Assembly (NCBI GenBank): GCA_022606135.1
Contig: JABYQN010000011.1
Span: 744,001 to 808,000, forward strand
DNA: 64,000 nt
Direction: 5' to 3'
Source of the DNA: Fomes fomentarius
Taxonomy: Eukaryota > Basidiomycota > Agaricomycetes > Polyporales > Polyporaceae
Each line of letters starts with the position of its first letter. Positions within the stretch are counted from its first letter, which is position 1. The position numbers were made by a program, and so were the translations under genes. The notes under the pieces are model-generated. The model worked only from the letters and a program-made list of their open reading frames with translations, was not told the origin of the DNA and ran no database searches. Shown one piece after another: positions 12,534 through 24,352 of this stretch.

Positions 12534-13163
12534 TATCTCACTTTATCTCACTTTGCCTCACTTTGTCTCACTTTGGTCTTACTCACTTCATCTCACTTTC
12601 GCTTACTTCATCTCATTTACGACTACAATTCATTCACTTCTTCCCCTGTATCTGCCTGTATGCTCAGTCGACCTCCATCCACGACGATGTAGCAAGTATC
12701 AGTCTCCCTCCCTTGTCACCGCACTCTCGGCAAGGAACCGTAATCAGGGCAAAGACTCACCCGGTGTTATTACAGCTGTTCTGTGCCCTACAGAGCGATG
12801 TACTATTGTGTGACTTCTCATGAGCTTGAGCAACCAAACATCCCAGTGAAACGTCGGTCAGTGGCCTAGTACGATCACTAGGTACCACAAGGATAGCGCT
12901 AGCCCTGTAAGCAGTTTGGTCACCGTACGATATTCTACATCTACACAGTCAAATTTCAAGTCCCGTTCGAGGACGAAATGAGTGAACCGAACGTAAAGTG
13001 AGTATCATCGACGCTCACTGTACATAACCATGTTGAGACCATCAGGCTGCTCAAAGTGAAAGTGAGCGAAAGTGATCGAAAGTGAAAATGTTCACTTTCC
13101 TGTGTAAAACTAACTTAAGTGAGCTTACGTGAGAAAGGTTAGCTGAAATGAAAATGTGAAGTG
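12534..13163. mobile_element. foldback-like element with inverted (TCACTTT)n / (AAAGTGA)n ends
   Basis: The left end (about 12534-12625) is a degenerate tandem of TCTCACTTTG units. The right end (about 13050-13163) carries the reverse complement, AAAGTGA units. The intervening 420 bp shows no gene. Homology between the upstream DNA of B and B' begins at 13164 ('cagccatcccgcag'), exactly where the right end stops, so the element appears to be an insertion about 115 bp upstream of the B start codon. Target-site duplications could not be fixed. Confidence 0.5.
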
Positions 13164-13280
13164 AAGCAGCCATCCCGCAGCCGCCAGCGCCCGAGTAATC
13201 GGATGATCAAGCTTCCTCGCCCTCACTGCATCTATCTACATATACCCCAACCTTCCGTCTCTGTCCTCCTTGCGATCACC

Positions 13281-14345
13281 ATGTCTTTCTATCCCTATGA
13301 CTCTGAGAGCTCCGTCTTCTATGCTGACTTGGAGAGCCCCCTCGTCGACGAGGCTTTTGCGACCGGCCTCGCAGGCGAGGGGAGCTCCTTCGCCTTCGAT
13401 ACCGACATCGACGCGATCGACACGTTTTCGGTCTACTCGAGCTCCGCCGAGGTTATCGACTGGACTTGCTTGAGCAATCCCTACCCTTCTGCGCTCTCCG
13501 CGTACTCCGACACACCTTCGAGCGTGGACACCGCCCCACCTCCGTTATCACCTCTATCCGACCATACTCTAGTCGGCTCCCCTTCCCTATGGAACGACTT
13601 CAAGATCTTCGACGAGGAGGAGGAGTTGGACCTCAGCTTCATTGATGCAGCACTAAGTCCTTCAACTGACTTCGCCTTTACGTTCGAGTATCATGCCCCA
13701 GCGGTAATGTCCCCCTTCCCGCCTGAGCTTCCGTTAGAGCTCGTCGACATCGGCTGTGAGCAGCCGACACCGCAGCAGAACGAGGTCGTCGCTGCGAGTG
13801 CATCTGTTCATGGCCTTGCTGCCCGGGGTGTGGAAGTGAATGCGGCCCGGTTCGCGTTCACTTCCACGACCCCGACGTCGCCACTTTCCCCTCTAGCCTC
13901 AGCCTCGCCCGTGGTCGTCGAGCCCATGGAGAAACTGAAGGTAGTGAAGAGGATCAGGACCAAGGCCGACCCCGAGGCCCCGTCGCAGCAGGCATCGCCG
14001 ACCAAGCGTCCTCGTCGTCAGGACACGACGCCGAAGTATCCGTGCCCCGAATGCAACGCCAGTAAGTACTCGTTCTGTTTCCGCCCCAATACGCAGTGCA
14101 TATAATGGACGAAACGTTGATGTCTCCGCTCTCGTTGTCCAGGCTTCGCCCGTACGCACAACCTGAAAGTACACGTCAGCTCCGTGCACAAGGGAGAACG
14201 CCCCAACAGCTGCACGCACCCCGGCTGCGACCGCAATTTCAGTCGCAAACACGACTTGATGCGCCATCAGCAGTCCAAGCACACCGACCTGGGGTCGCCG
14301 CGTCGCAAGGTGAAGACCGAGGGTGTGCACGGACCCGAGGAGTGA
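13281..14345 (+). CDS. C2H2 zinc-finger protein B
   Basis: This is a probable transcription factor of about 327 residues. The start is ATG 13281 (MSFYPYDSESSVFYADLE), the position conserved in B'; the frame stays open further upstream but is not conserved. Exon 1 is 13281-14061, the intron 14062-14142 (GTAAGT...CCAG), and exon 2 14143-14345. The N-terminal 220 residues are acidic and Ser/Pro/Thr-rich, as in activation regions. A basic stretch (VVKRIRTKADP, PTKRPRRQ) resembles a nuclear localisation signal. Two canonical fingers follow: CPECNASFARTHNLKVH-x4-H, and CTHPGCDRNFSRKHDLMRH-x4-H (C-x4-C), with a short basic tail. No frame breaks are seen. The next gene downstream is GT2. Confidence 0.9.
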
Positions 14346-15110
14346 ACGACCAACGTCGTGATTCCCAGTACGTCATTTCTGCCCTGTCTCCCCCATAAAG
14401 CATGTGTGCCGCCCAGTTCGCCTTCGGTCGCTTGCTTGTCGAACGAATATCGATACTGACGCACCACTGTGCAGGAATCGCGCGCTCTAGTCTTATGATA
14501 TCTCTCGAGTTGGGCGCCCCCACGGAAAAGACCCGCCGGCGTGCCGGTCTTGTCCTTTTGGCGTTCGACTCTCGACGAGAGATGTCATATGGCTCGTTCA
14601 CGAGAGGAGGTCAAAATGCGCGTGTGTCAGTGAGTGGGGCGCGGGTCCCTTGGCGTTCGGTGTTGGGTGGGCTCACGACCGTGTCCACCGATCCCGGGTA
14701 GTGCTTTGGGGCTCGCGCCCGTCGCAGATGCACGCGCGTGGTCGAGGGATATGTTGGTTTGTTTTGTGTCATCTGCGTCTCTGTGTCTTGTGTTAGATAC
14801 GTTCGTGTGCTGCTGTTGGATCGTCTCTGGGTCCGGTATTGGAAAAGGCTCGCACTTCGTTCTGTACGATTACGTCGCATTTTCGTATGCTCTCTGTCCA
14901 TTAGACTGCTTGCTTGTCTCTCTTTCCCTCCGCTTGTCCCCGCTGCTTGTCTGTGTGCAATAGTGTCTCTACGATCTGGTGTTCTATCGACGCAGTGCGC
15001 TCGCTTGTACACTATCGCCACCACCTTCCTGACTCCTACTGTGCTGCGTCACTTTGCTCTTGATGATACAAATGTGCTCCATCTCCTTTATTGATGTCTT
15101 GTGTGTTGCC
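14346..15110 (+). other. 3' flank of B, nearly identical to that of B'
   Basis: No gene. This probable 3' UTR and downstream DNA match 54780-55449 (inverted) more closely than the N-terminal coding parts of B and B' match each other. A GC-rich hairpin-like sequence lies near 14527-14550. Confidence 0.55.
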
Positions 15111-15175
15111 CGCCACCTCTCTTGGAGTTTGACAGTTGTTTGACAGTCGGCTTACCCGAACCACCATGTTCTCAC

Positions 15176-15603
15176 TATGGTGCCGGGCGCCTAGTCACCG
15201 CTTCAATTGTACAGTGGCAAAATCAGCGGCGGGTTCGGGCGCCTATACGAATGAACGAGAGCTTCCCTTCATAATGATCAAAGGTTGCTAGGTGGATGTG
15301 TACCAGCATCTCTGTACCATTTTTAAGACATCATCTGGGTTGTAGCAAGGAATACAACAGTCTCCGCCGAGTCCTTCTGGCGCTTGTTACGGCGCCTATA
15401 CTCCATATACGGAAATTGGCAAAATCGAGAAATCCCATCTCGGTCATTTTTGGGGTTTTTGACAAACGGTTTGACAGTTTGATTCCCGTAATAAAACGGA
15501 GTAGTTTGGTCAAGTTTTTAAGGACAATGACAAAAAATGCGCCACTGGTAGCCGCAGAGGTTGGTTGTACAAACGTAGCGGTGACTAGGCGCCCCGCACC
15601 ATA
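15176..15603. mobile_element. MITE with about 33-bp terminal inverted repeats and TA target duplication
   Basis: The element is 15178-15601 (424 bp). Left end TGGTGCCGGGCGCCTAGTCA pairs with the right end (15569-15601), which reads inward as TGGTGCGGGGCGCCTAGTCA; both continue through CCGCT to TTGTACA. TA dinucleotides flank it at 15176-15177 and 15602-15603, as expected for Tc1/mariner-type non-autonomous elements. The homologous locus near 53785-53800 lacks the element, giving an empty site. It encodes nothing recognisable. Confidence 0.8.
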
Positions 15604-16341
15604 CGTTGCAATATCGAGGATGTATGCTGTGTTTTCAAGCACTGTGGTACCCGCTTGAGCTTGGTACAACTTGACGCGCTCCGACATGTAGCCTTCACAG
15701 CCTCAGTAGACTCGACTGTGTGTCAATCACCCAAAAACAGTACTAGTACTTACGTCAACCCCACAAAGCCGCCCATTTTCTGATTGCTCACATACGTATA
15801 CAAGTTGGACAAGGCCGCCATCCCATGCACACATCCTAGCGCGTACCAGTTGAACAGCCCGCATCCTGAGCTTCCCCGACATCGGATTCAAGGAGAGCTG
15901 ATCAAGCAACACGACTTGAGCTGAGAGGGCGGGATAATGCGCATGACGCGGTGGGAACGATCTACGAGAGTGGCTTGCATAAGCTGCGAGGTGAGGGCAT
16001 TCTATCCTTTGATATCAGACGTCGTGTGCGAGTGGAATTTGACAATGTCATGCTGATTACCATCGCTCAGGCGTTACAGGACAATGTGTTGGCCCTGGAA
16101 GTGGATGTTTGGCATACCACCCCGTGTGCTACAGTCAGCGGCGACCTTTGTGCTCGGAGCTATGTCGACGTGGATTCGGGAAGCTCATGGTTAGACGGCG
16201 GAGAACCAGGAGCGTGAGCGCGCATAGTGTGGGATATAAGAAGAGCGTCGGCGTATGTTCTTCCACCAGAACTCCCGCGTTCGTTCACTCACCAGTCACA
16301 GCACCGTCACTACGCCTAAGCAGGAGGGATTTCGTACTGTA
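15604..16341 (+). other. GT2 upstream region, homologous to 53058-53790
   Basis: The region matches the reverse strand upstream of GT3 block by block, for example 'gctgatcaagcaac' near 15896 and 'gcatgacgcggtgggaacg' near 15941. Open frames are not kept between copies. It may be a remnant of an older gene, or simply promoter DNA. Confidence 0.5.
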
Positions 16342-18525
16342 ATGGTTTCGATAGAGAAGCACGTCGTATGCTACGCCACACAGGCATGGGGTATGATCAA
16401 GTGATAAAGAGGCTTCATCCCAGATAATTGATACCACTTCGATGACAGGTCATCTACGCCCTCTCATCCACCTCTCCGCACGCTTCGTCAAGCTCCGCCC
16501 AGTCGTGGTCACGCTACTCGTCTCGAACGGCTACTACGATCGCATCAACACCGAGCTCTCCCGCAGCTTCGATGAGGGCGATGAAGAGCATGCCATGCGC
16601 ATTAGGCGAGTGTTCTCCAATATCGTGACTTACGCTCTAGATTAATTGACGAGAGATGATGCTCCTAGAGTCGTCGCAGTGGGCGATATCCAGGGCTTCT
16701 CGTCCGAGGAGTTTGACCGGCAGTTCGAAGCTGCATGGAAAGCGCTCGATGGGGGAGGCGAGCTCATATGTTCTCACACCGGCGCACGCCATTCAGCGCT
16801 CCCGAAACCGCAGGCTGCAATACTAGATGTACGGCCTCCCGATTGTGAATCCGCTGTGGTGCTTATGCAAAGCTGTGTCTCTTTCGAAGTGTTTTGCTGC
16901 TGATGGCGTCAACTCAATCAAGGCCGTCAGCGGGGACACCGTGAAGATCTATGGCTGGCACCCTGGCTTGACATATGCGCTGATCAACCTGTTCGGGCCA
17001 GAGAGCTATGGCGGGAGGGGCAATCTTCGTCTCAAGGCTGAAGAGAAGGCACGTCTCACTGGACGGTCGTACGAGGAAGTAGCCATCGAGGTAAAATCTG
17101 TGCAAATTCCTTCTCCTTCTTATCAACAATCGCTGATCAAGCTGAATCGCTGTATACGATTGACTAGCTCACGTTCACACCGGGTGACAACATTGTGCGC
17201 CTGCCCGGGATCCCGCCAATGTACGACTATGAGCACTGGCCCCAGGATGTGAGATCTGTTTGCTCCATCTGCTTGAAGTTCGTAGGGGACAGCCGTGATG
17301 GATAATTGAGCTCACACAATGCTCTGCAGTGGGTCTTGCCTGCGGGAATCGGGGCGACACTGTTTCCGCGTGTATTCGAGTGGGTCGTGCTCTCTCCTTT
17401 GAGAAGGCGAGATGATGCTCAACAAGGCTTGTCCCAGGACTCTCGAGAAGACGGACGGCGTGTTCCTGTTCACGCCGGAGGCCTACGAGCCCGAGGCGGT
17501 CGCAGCGGTGCGGCGTTGGTATGGAGAGACAGGTCGCCCCGCGTATGCGGTTGGGCCGCTTCTTCCTGCTGCGTCGAAGGCTGCCGCAGCTTCGAAGGAG
17601 AGAAAGCTGTCGACCGAGTCGGACGAGATCCAGACGTTCCTTGATGATACACTCAAGAGCGCTGGCGAGAAATCTCTGGTCTACGTGAGTCATCATGCAT
17701 TATTATGGCTCATGCGTGGGCGGTGATTTATGGGGGACTTGTATCAGATTTCTTTCGGGTCGATGTTCTGGCCTGCGAAGTCCCCGGAGAAGATCTGGGC
17801 ATTTGTGGAGGTCCTTACAGAGTTCAACATTCCCTTCGTATGTCGCTTGTCAACGTTCGCGTCCGCTTTCTGCTGATTGTGTCTGCATCTCGTCATAGAT
17901 TCTGAGCACTGCGTCGCCGACGGCGGTTGTGTCGGACGAGATCAAGGCAAAGGTCAAGGCATACGGCAAAGGGCTACTATCACCCTGGACGCCCCAGCAG
18001 CTCATTTTGGATCACCCCGTAAGCCGAAGCTTCCAACCACGTACGTTGCAGGTCCGCTCACTGTTATATACAGGCTACCGGCTGGTTTGTAGCACACGGC
18101 GGACACAACGGTGTCACCGAAGCAATCTCCGCTGGTGTTCCTCAGTACGTCCCTGATTTCTCTCATCTTGTACTGCGCACATTCGTATCTTTGAAATCTG
18201 TGACGCATACAGGATCCTATGGCCCTTTGGTGGCGACCAGGCTCTGAACGCTGTGCTCATCGCCGACATCCATAAGATCGGGTACGAGCTGCTCGAGGTG
18301 CGGACGGGGAGCGGGCTGAAGCCGATATATCGCACCGGATTTGTACCGAAAAACACTATCGACGCGCTCAAGGCGGAGGCGCGCGAGGTGCTCACGAAGG
18401 CGTTTGGCGAAGACGGGAAGGAGAAGCGGGCGAGGCTAGAGGGGGTGAGGAAGGGTATGACGGGCGCGTGGGAGGAGGGTGGGTCGTCGTGGCGGGATGC
18501 ATCTGCGTTCTTGGATAGTCTGTAG
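16342..18525 (+). pseudogene. UDP-glycosyltransferase GT2 (disrupted copy)
   Basis: This has the same nine-exon family 1 UDP-glycosyltransferase architecture as GT1. Exon 1 is 16342-16390 (MVSIEKHVVCYATQAWG); intron 1 is 16391-16448. The donor-sugar motif region WFVAHGGHNGVTEAI is near 18085-18130, then WPFGGDQALN near 18220, and the C-terminus ends ASAFLDSL at 18525. Two lesions are visible: TAA at 16643-16645, homologous to the GT1 stop and so inherited from a shared ancestor, and an extra C near 17390-17396 that shifts the frame after FEWVV. Transcription cannot be excluded but a full-length enzyme is unlikely. It follows zinc-finger B on the same strand, as GT3 follows B'. Confidence 0.88.
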
Positions 18526-18847
18526 CTTTGGAAGTGGTGGGTTCCATCTCTTATCGGTATCACGATATTGGGCTTGTGGATTCATGATGCACAGCTCGGA
18601 AGTGTGAAGGGATGAGGAGGCGAGATTGCGGTGACTGTAGATGTTGGGACTGAGGAGTTTCGTGAAGCGGCAAGTCCGACTCGCCGGGTTAAGTGTTTGT
18701 CTCTGGGATTGCATCAAAGCAGACTACACACTTGCAGTTTCTACTTGTTCATCCACCGAATGTATTGGAGAAGTATGTGAAGGGGTTAGATACAAGCCCT
18801 GCTCTGGAGAGTCAATGCCACGACCTGCGGTCGAGCACGAGCACTTG
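18526..18847. other. GT2 3' flank
   Basis: Nothing recognisable between the GT2 stop and the start of repeat R1b. Confidence 0.5.
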
Positions 18848-20926
18848 AGAGACCTAACTGAAGACATAGTGACCTAGAGCAGCTAGTGACAGCCTGCAGC
18901 GTGACGCGTCGTCGGTTGATGATCTGCAATAGTCACATGACCGCGACACCGACAAGACCATCGAATCTAGATGACCGCGATAATATCAACAGTTATACTA
19001 AGAAGAAATTGCCGCAGCAACGCAGTAGCAAGTGTCAGCGTGCAGTGACCGGCGAGGTGTGCGCGGGCCAGCGATCAGATTCAAAACAGAGACAAAGGGT
19101 GAAAGAGAGACTCGCCTGCTGTATGCACACGCCTCTCGTCAGAGACTTCCTGACCACGAACCTCCACTCTGCGTGGCCTGTCTGAGGTCTCCCGTCCGTC
19201 TGAGCCTTGGTCTCCCATACTGCGGCGTCGCTCGTACTCCACATCTAGTTCTGCATGCCTCTGTAACTCGTCGAGACTGCTGTTGATTCTGGATGTCGCC
19301 GCGCCGTCTTATTCTTGCGAAGTGGCTCTCCCTGGCATTGGGAGCATCATCTTAGGGGCTTCGTCCCAAAGACACTGGCTGACTCACCATGGCTATGATA
19401 GCCGTCCGTAACGTCCAGCGTGCGACAGTTCGAGCTCGGGTGCTCCCACTGACTTGCGCCGCTCGACCCAACAGAGCGGATCAGCTGAACTTGCAAAGCA
19501 GAACGGACGAGGTGAGTCCTTACACCCCGTATGACTCGACAATAATGTCCCGCCACCAACCTGTCCGCTGGCCATCCCTAGAGCGCACTTCCAGATATCC
19601 TTGCGTGAGGGGCACATGACGGGTTTGGTTTCAGAGTAAGCAGTGTCTTTTAGTGCTTGTCTTGCCTGGAACGCGTGCCGCAGACCGCCTTCTGATACCT
19701 TGGAACTGCGGATCGACTGTCGGTTGTGAATGTACCGTTGTTTCCTGCTTCCTCCGGTCCCTCTCGCATTGAACTATGATCTATCGCGCATAACAGCGTT
19801 ACTCCAACACTCCGAGGGGCTCTGGGCCTTGCAATTACTCACTCTAGGTTGACAGCTGCCGTTGTAGCTCTGGAGAGGTAAATCGCGGGTGCGATCGAAC
19901 ATTTTCAGATTGGGAGAGTGGATTAATCGGCGCGTGGAACCCCCTTTCAATATGCTCGTTCTCCCTAGCAAAAGCGCGTCTTCAGCGTCGGGTGATACAG
20001 AGAGGGCGTATTCCATCCTATCAGCATTAATCATTGCACTGATGAACAGCCGGTGCAGAGCCATCGCGGTCGGCCTGACACGACTCAGAGGAGATCGACT
20101 TCGATCTAAAGTCACGTCAACAAACGTGCACGGTGCGGTAGCGTCGTGGGAAACCGTTCGTACCTTTGCTACTTCGTGTATTGACTCGAAGTCCAGAACT
20201 CGAGCTCTCGCCAGCCATGAGGGAACCACGGGACTCTGCTGAGTGGGATCTATACTGGCACATGAGGTTGCCCCTGAGGGTGTATCTCTACCTACGCTGA
20301 CCACTCCGCAGCCTCGCAGTCGCACGGATGCGCAGTGTGAATCCCTGCACAGCTGTCGGATAGATTAGCTCAATAACGAGGGTGCGAGAAGACCACTCGA
20401 GTATTGAACCACGCGATATAGGGCGCAGGGGTTTGGGCACGAATGGTACACTGCCAGGAATACTGGTCAGGAAGAAACTGGCCTTGGCCGAGGCTGACGA
20501 TGGGCTGAACAGATTGGGTTTTTAGGGAGAAATGCAGTAGCTGCCTTTGAGCTCAATTGACCTAGATTGGCCGTAAGCCTACTCCATATTGACCTCGTCC
20601 CCCTCCTTCTGGAGCTCGCCGCTGGGCGCGTGAGTAGAGGCTCTGGCAGTGTAGAGTTCGACCACAGGCATAGCCATGCAAGGTTCTCTGACAGGTGGGT
20701 ATTAGGAAACCGTTTATGAGTCAGAGTGGCCCGAAGTGACTCACTTTGAGGTCATGATACGGTTCCGAGATGCTCTACCGCCTGCTTGTTCTACCTGAAA
20801 GACATCGATAACGATGTATGATTAGTCCGGGTCAGGAGGCAGAAGATGATTGTACGACGGCTTGTATGGACGATGGACGCAGGGTGTTATATTGTTGGTC
20901 GGTCGTTGGGAGAGCTTGCAGTCCTG
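18848..20926 (+). repeat. dispersed non-coding repeat R1b
   Basis: Second direct copy of R1, with ACGCGT at 18904-18909 and CACATG in place of CACGTG nearby. The shared blocks occur in the same order as in R1a, and the repeat ends in 'gttatattgttggtc' near 20888. It precedes zinc-finger gene C. No stable reading frame was found. Confidence 0.75.
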
Positions 20927-21299
20927 CCATGAATAGGGCACATCGCACAGGCACCTAGTATATTTGCTCACCGCCGGTTACGCAGTTGAAGGGCAGGATA
21001 TATCGGACAGGCACATGCGCTCACACCTCGTAACCGATCCGAGAGCGAGTATCTGGCTAGCTGTTGACGAGAGTGCAGCTCACGAGTGTGTGGGATGTCG
21101 ACCTCAAACCGTTGTCCACGTCCCTCTTCAAGCTTCACACATATCCATCTTCTAACCTCGCGCATATCCAAGAGTGTGTTGTGTCCAGGTCGTGGACTCA
21201 CCAGATCCCGTTGTTGTTCAACGCAGACGCGTGCCAGCTCCTCACGCTCGCTGATGGCAACGAAGAGACTTTCAGGACAGAATGAGAAGGTTGCGAAGA

Positions 21300-21900
21300 G
21301 ATGGCGTGTGTCACTGTACATTGTCGGAGTGGGTCAGACGATGAGGGCGTCAGCAGCATACGTTGCCAGCACAGTCACTGGGCAGCGACGCCGCACGCGT
21401 ACTACTATGACGCGAGGCGGATCAAAGTTTTCCCTAGAGCCCGATGCGCCTCAAGTGCGATGCTAGATACAGATCAGATATGTTTTGCATTTTCTCTTGA
21501 ACTGTGAACGCCGATTTCTCTCGCTCGCTCTCTTGACTTTCGCTCGCTGTTTTGTGCAGACGGCCCCTCTGAGCTCGCTGCGACATTACTCTTGGTACCC
21601 ATTTTCTCGACCGTTGCCCATCGCGGCCAACCGCGACACGCTCGCTCGATGCGCAGACTGACTATGGGCATAGGCAATGGCTACTCTCTGCTGCAAAGCC
21701 AGGCTCTTCCTCGGATCGCATGGTATACGGCTGTGCGCAGTAAGGTTCAGGTCGCGGCACGAGAAGGGCACAACAGGCGATAACAACGCGTCTACTATTT
21801 CAAGCGACTCGGACTCGACCACAGAAAACACTCAACTGCTCCTCCATCCCCACCTGCGCCTCAAGCTCCTACCAAACACCATACTGCGTATATCACTGCC
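21300..21900 (+). promoter_or_regulatory. shared upstream module of zinc-finger gene C
   Basis: The distal block 'gtgggtcagacgatgagggc' starts near 21329. The proximal 'gataacaacgcgtctac' block carries ACGCGT at 21786-21791, 115 bp before the ATG. It is homologous to the upstream DNA of A and D. Confidence 0.6.
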
Positions 21901-22767
21901 ATGGACTCCTTCCTCCCTCCATTCACCAACGTCGCCGCTGCTGGCTATTGTCCCGGAGACGGTCGCGGTTCTCCAGCCACATTTAACGGCGTGAGGATCG
22001 ACGAGAACTTCGTTAGGATGTTTAAGGAGGTCGTCAGTACTCCAGACGTCATTGCTGATGTTCAATGGAGAACCTCCTTGGAACATCCGTCTGATATCGG
22101 TCCCGTAACAGTCGCTGACCACGGGTCCCCATGGTCGTCGGCCGCTACGACGCCGTCATCGGATGGCACAGGTCCGTCTACTCGGACCCCTTCTGCCACC
22201 CGAGACTCCGCATCTCCAAAGATCAAGGCGTCCCAGACACGACGCCCCCGTGAGCGTCTTCCGACGATGGCGGAGATGTGGGAAGGTCCCCACTTCCCCA
22301 ACGTGGACAGGAAGCACGGCGCGGTCTACAAACGCGAGAAACTCCAGCTCATCGACGACCCCTCGCTAGACCCGCTCGACCTCCCGCTCCGGTGCGTGGA
22401 GGGGGTGTATCGGTGTTTGCTGCAGACGTGCAGCTACAAGGGTGAGTGGGTCCAACCCTTGAATGGAGAATACTGGTATTCTACCGCTAAACGCTGCACA
22501 GGATCCAAGAAGAGGGACAATGTGAAGGAGCATGTCTGGGGACAGCACCTGGACTATCGCCCTTACATATGCCCCTACATGTGCCAGGGCTTCACGCGCA
22601 AGAGGGATCTTCGTAACCATTTCATGTCCTTCCACACGCACCTCGGTTCTGCCCGTCAATACGGAAGGTCTCAGTCTGCGGGTGAATCCAACAGCACGTC
22701 CGAGGACGTCGAAGAATCCGACAGCGACGACACCCCCAACTTGGAGCAGAAATCTCTCCTTCGGTGA
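21901..22767 (+). CDS. C2H2 zinc-finger protein C
   Basis: This is a probable DNA-binding protein of about 268 residues. Exon 1 is 21901-22441; a 60-bp intron 22442-22501 (GTGAGT...ACAG) is in frame, so the unspliced reading is also open; exon 2 is 22502-22767. Finger 1 forms across the splice: CLLQTCSYKGSKKRDNVKEH-x4-H (C-x4-C, slightly long loop). Finger 2 is CPYMCQGFTRKRDLRNH-x4-H with an unusual C-x3-C. The tail is acidic (EDVEESDSDD). The N-terminus lacks the acidic stretches of B. The near-identical mirror copy C' is at 37.2-38.0 kb. A further intron after 22767 (GTGAGTAAGC near 22770) could alter the C-terminus. Confidence 0.85.
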   Translation: MDSFLPPFTNVAAAGYCPGDGRGSPATFNGVRIDENFVRMFKEVVSTPDVIADVQWRTSLEHPSDIGPVTVADHGSPWSSAATTPSSDGTGPSTRTPSATRDSASPKIKASQTRRPRERLPTMAEMWEGPHFPNVDRKHGAVYKREKLQLIDDPSLDPLDLPLRCVEGVYRCLLQTCSYKGEWVQPLNGEYWYSTAKRCTGSKKRDNVKEHVWGQHLDYRPYICPYMCQGFTRKRDLRNHFMSFHTHLGSARQYGRSQSAGESNSTSEDVEESDSDDTPNLEQKSLLR

Positions 22768-23740
22768 TCGGTGAGTAAGCTGTGGTCCTATCTCTCTGCT
22801 CCCTGACCTATGATTCTGTCGTTGTAGGCCTTTACTGGTCGCGTGCACCACCACTATATCACCTCTCAAGTCGATCGCCTTTCTCGAGTGTTCAGCCGTA
22901 ATAGCTGATCACCCTCTATGGCCGTCGACTTACGCTGAGGGGTGATATACCGGTGATGAACGAGATCGTATGCATCATCTATTGGGACCCTGTCTGCCGG
23001 TCGGACGAGTTCCCTGTGGGTGATGTATGCGCGTATCTAGGCTTCATATCGTATTGTTGGACTGCGTTCTGCATGACTGTTACTCGTATCGGTTCCGTTT
23101 CTCGTTCGGCATGTTTTGTTATGTATATGATCACATCCCGTGCACTGCTCTCGTCCATCACTTGTCCTCCCTCGCTTTGAAGATTTACATGTTGTGTTCT
23201 GTTAGTTACGTTTATATGAAGCTATGTTGCTGTTACTTGTTACTAGAACGTGTATCCGCTCCGTCGTTGTACATATATACATACTTGAGTATCGCACGTC
23301 AGTTTACGATTGCTTGGTCAACACTAGTTCCTCAACCGAGGGCACGAGTATCGGCAAGTGATTGGCTCATCTCAGAGAAGTCGCTTTCTGGAACCAGACC
23401 GCTATCTGACTTGTACAAAGGCATGAGGGCACACACTGTTCAAGTTGGTGCCTCAGGGGAAGCTAGGACAGTAGACGATATGAAAGAGACAACAGCATTG
23501 TCGATCAGAGAACCATATTATTGAGTGTGCAAAGAGATATTGCAAGCCTGTTTAGTAGCATGTAAAATGTCCTGAATCTTCAGACGTTCAGACGTCCATG
23601 GCTCAACCCTGTTGCGATTATGCCATACTGTATGGTTTCGATACTGCGGACTCACTATTGCGCTCAGTGCAGCCAACTCAAGCCAAAACAGAAATACTCA
23701 TAGCTGGTACACTGGCAGCAGAGCTTTCAGGTACATATCT
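22768..23740 (+). other. 3' flank of C
   Basis: No gene. The DNA is almost identical to 36370-37170 inverted, including non-coding parts, so its open frames are matched in the other arm without coding evidence. Confidence 0.55.
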
Positions 23741-24352
23741 TGTACGTCGTCGTGTGCGGGGTGGCTCAGACGATGAGCGCGCTGCCGACGACGGCGTCGG
23801 CAGAAAGAGACGCGATGAGCATCCCAGCCAGATCGGCGTTTCGCACCGCGATCTGCTGATGACGCGTATGTCCGCTTCATGCCCGCGTCTCCTTCTGCTG
23901 CTCATTTTCCCCTTCGTTCTCAACATCGTCCTTCATCTCGTCGGCTTTCTTGGCTAACTTCCGCATCCAAATTCTGTTAGACCGCCCCTCGTTGACACAT
24001 GGCTTCGAGCACCTCTCTTCCGGCCTCGCGTGTCGTCGATGCCCTTGGCTATCTTCACACTGACTCTGGGTACTGTTCGGTCCTCTTTGCAGAGCGCGGC
24101 TCCCTTGTAGCTCTGGGATCTCGTCCGCATGACTCTGGAACTTGAACAATGGGTAATCGGTGGGAACGAGGCAGGACACCGGCAAAACAGAGGACAACAA
24201 CGCGTCTATGCCGTCTATGCAAGTGCGTCACCGCGAGTCGCGACTTCGACCAGGACCACAGAACACACTCGCAACTCCCGCTCATCCCTCCCCTCCAATC
24301 GTCCTCAAACTCACAGCCAAACGTCACATACTCCAGTGCGTATACGACTAGA
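23741..24352 (+). promoter_or_regulatory. shared upstream module of zinc-finger gene D
   Basis: The distal block 'ggggtggctcagacgatgag' starts near 23758 and matches A over 20 bp. The proximal 'acaacaacgcgtctatg' block has ACGCGT at 24200-24205, 153 bp before the ATG. It is homologous to the modules of A and C. Confidence 0.6.

Noticed and set aside
15331..15687. Open frames across the MITE
   Set aside because: They include the terminal inverted repeats and have no homologue at the empty site.
24149..24352. In-frame upstream extension of zinc-finger D by about 68 codons
   Set aside because: It runs through the ACGCGT promoter block shared with A and C, and the frame is broken in D'.
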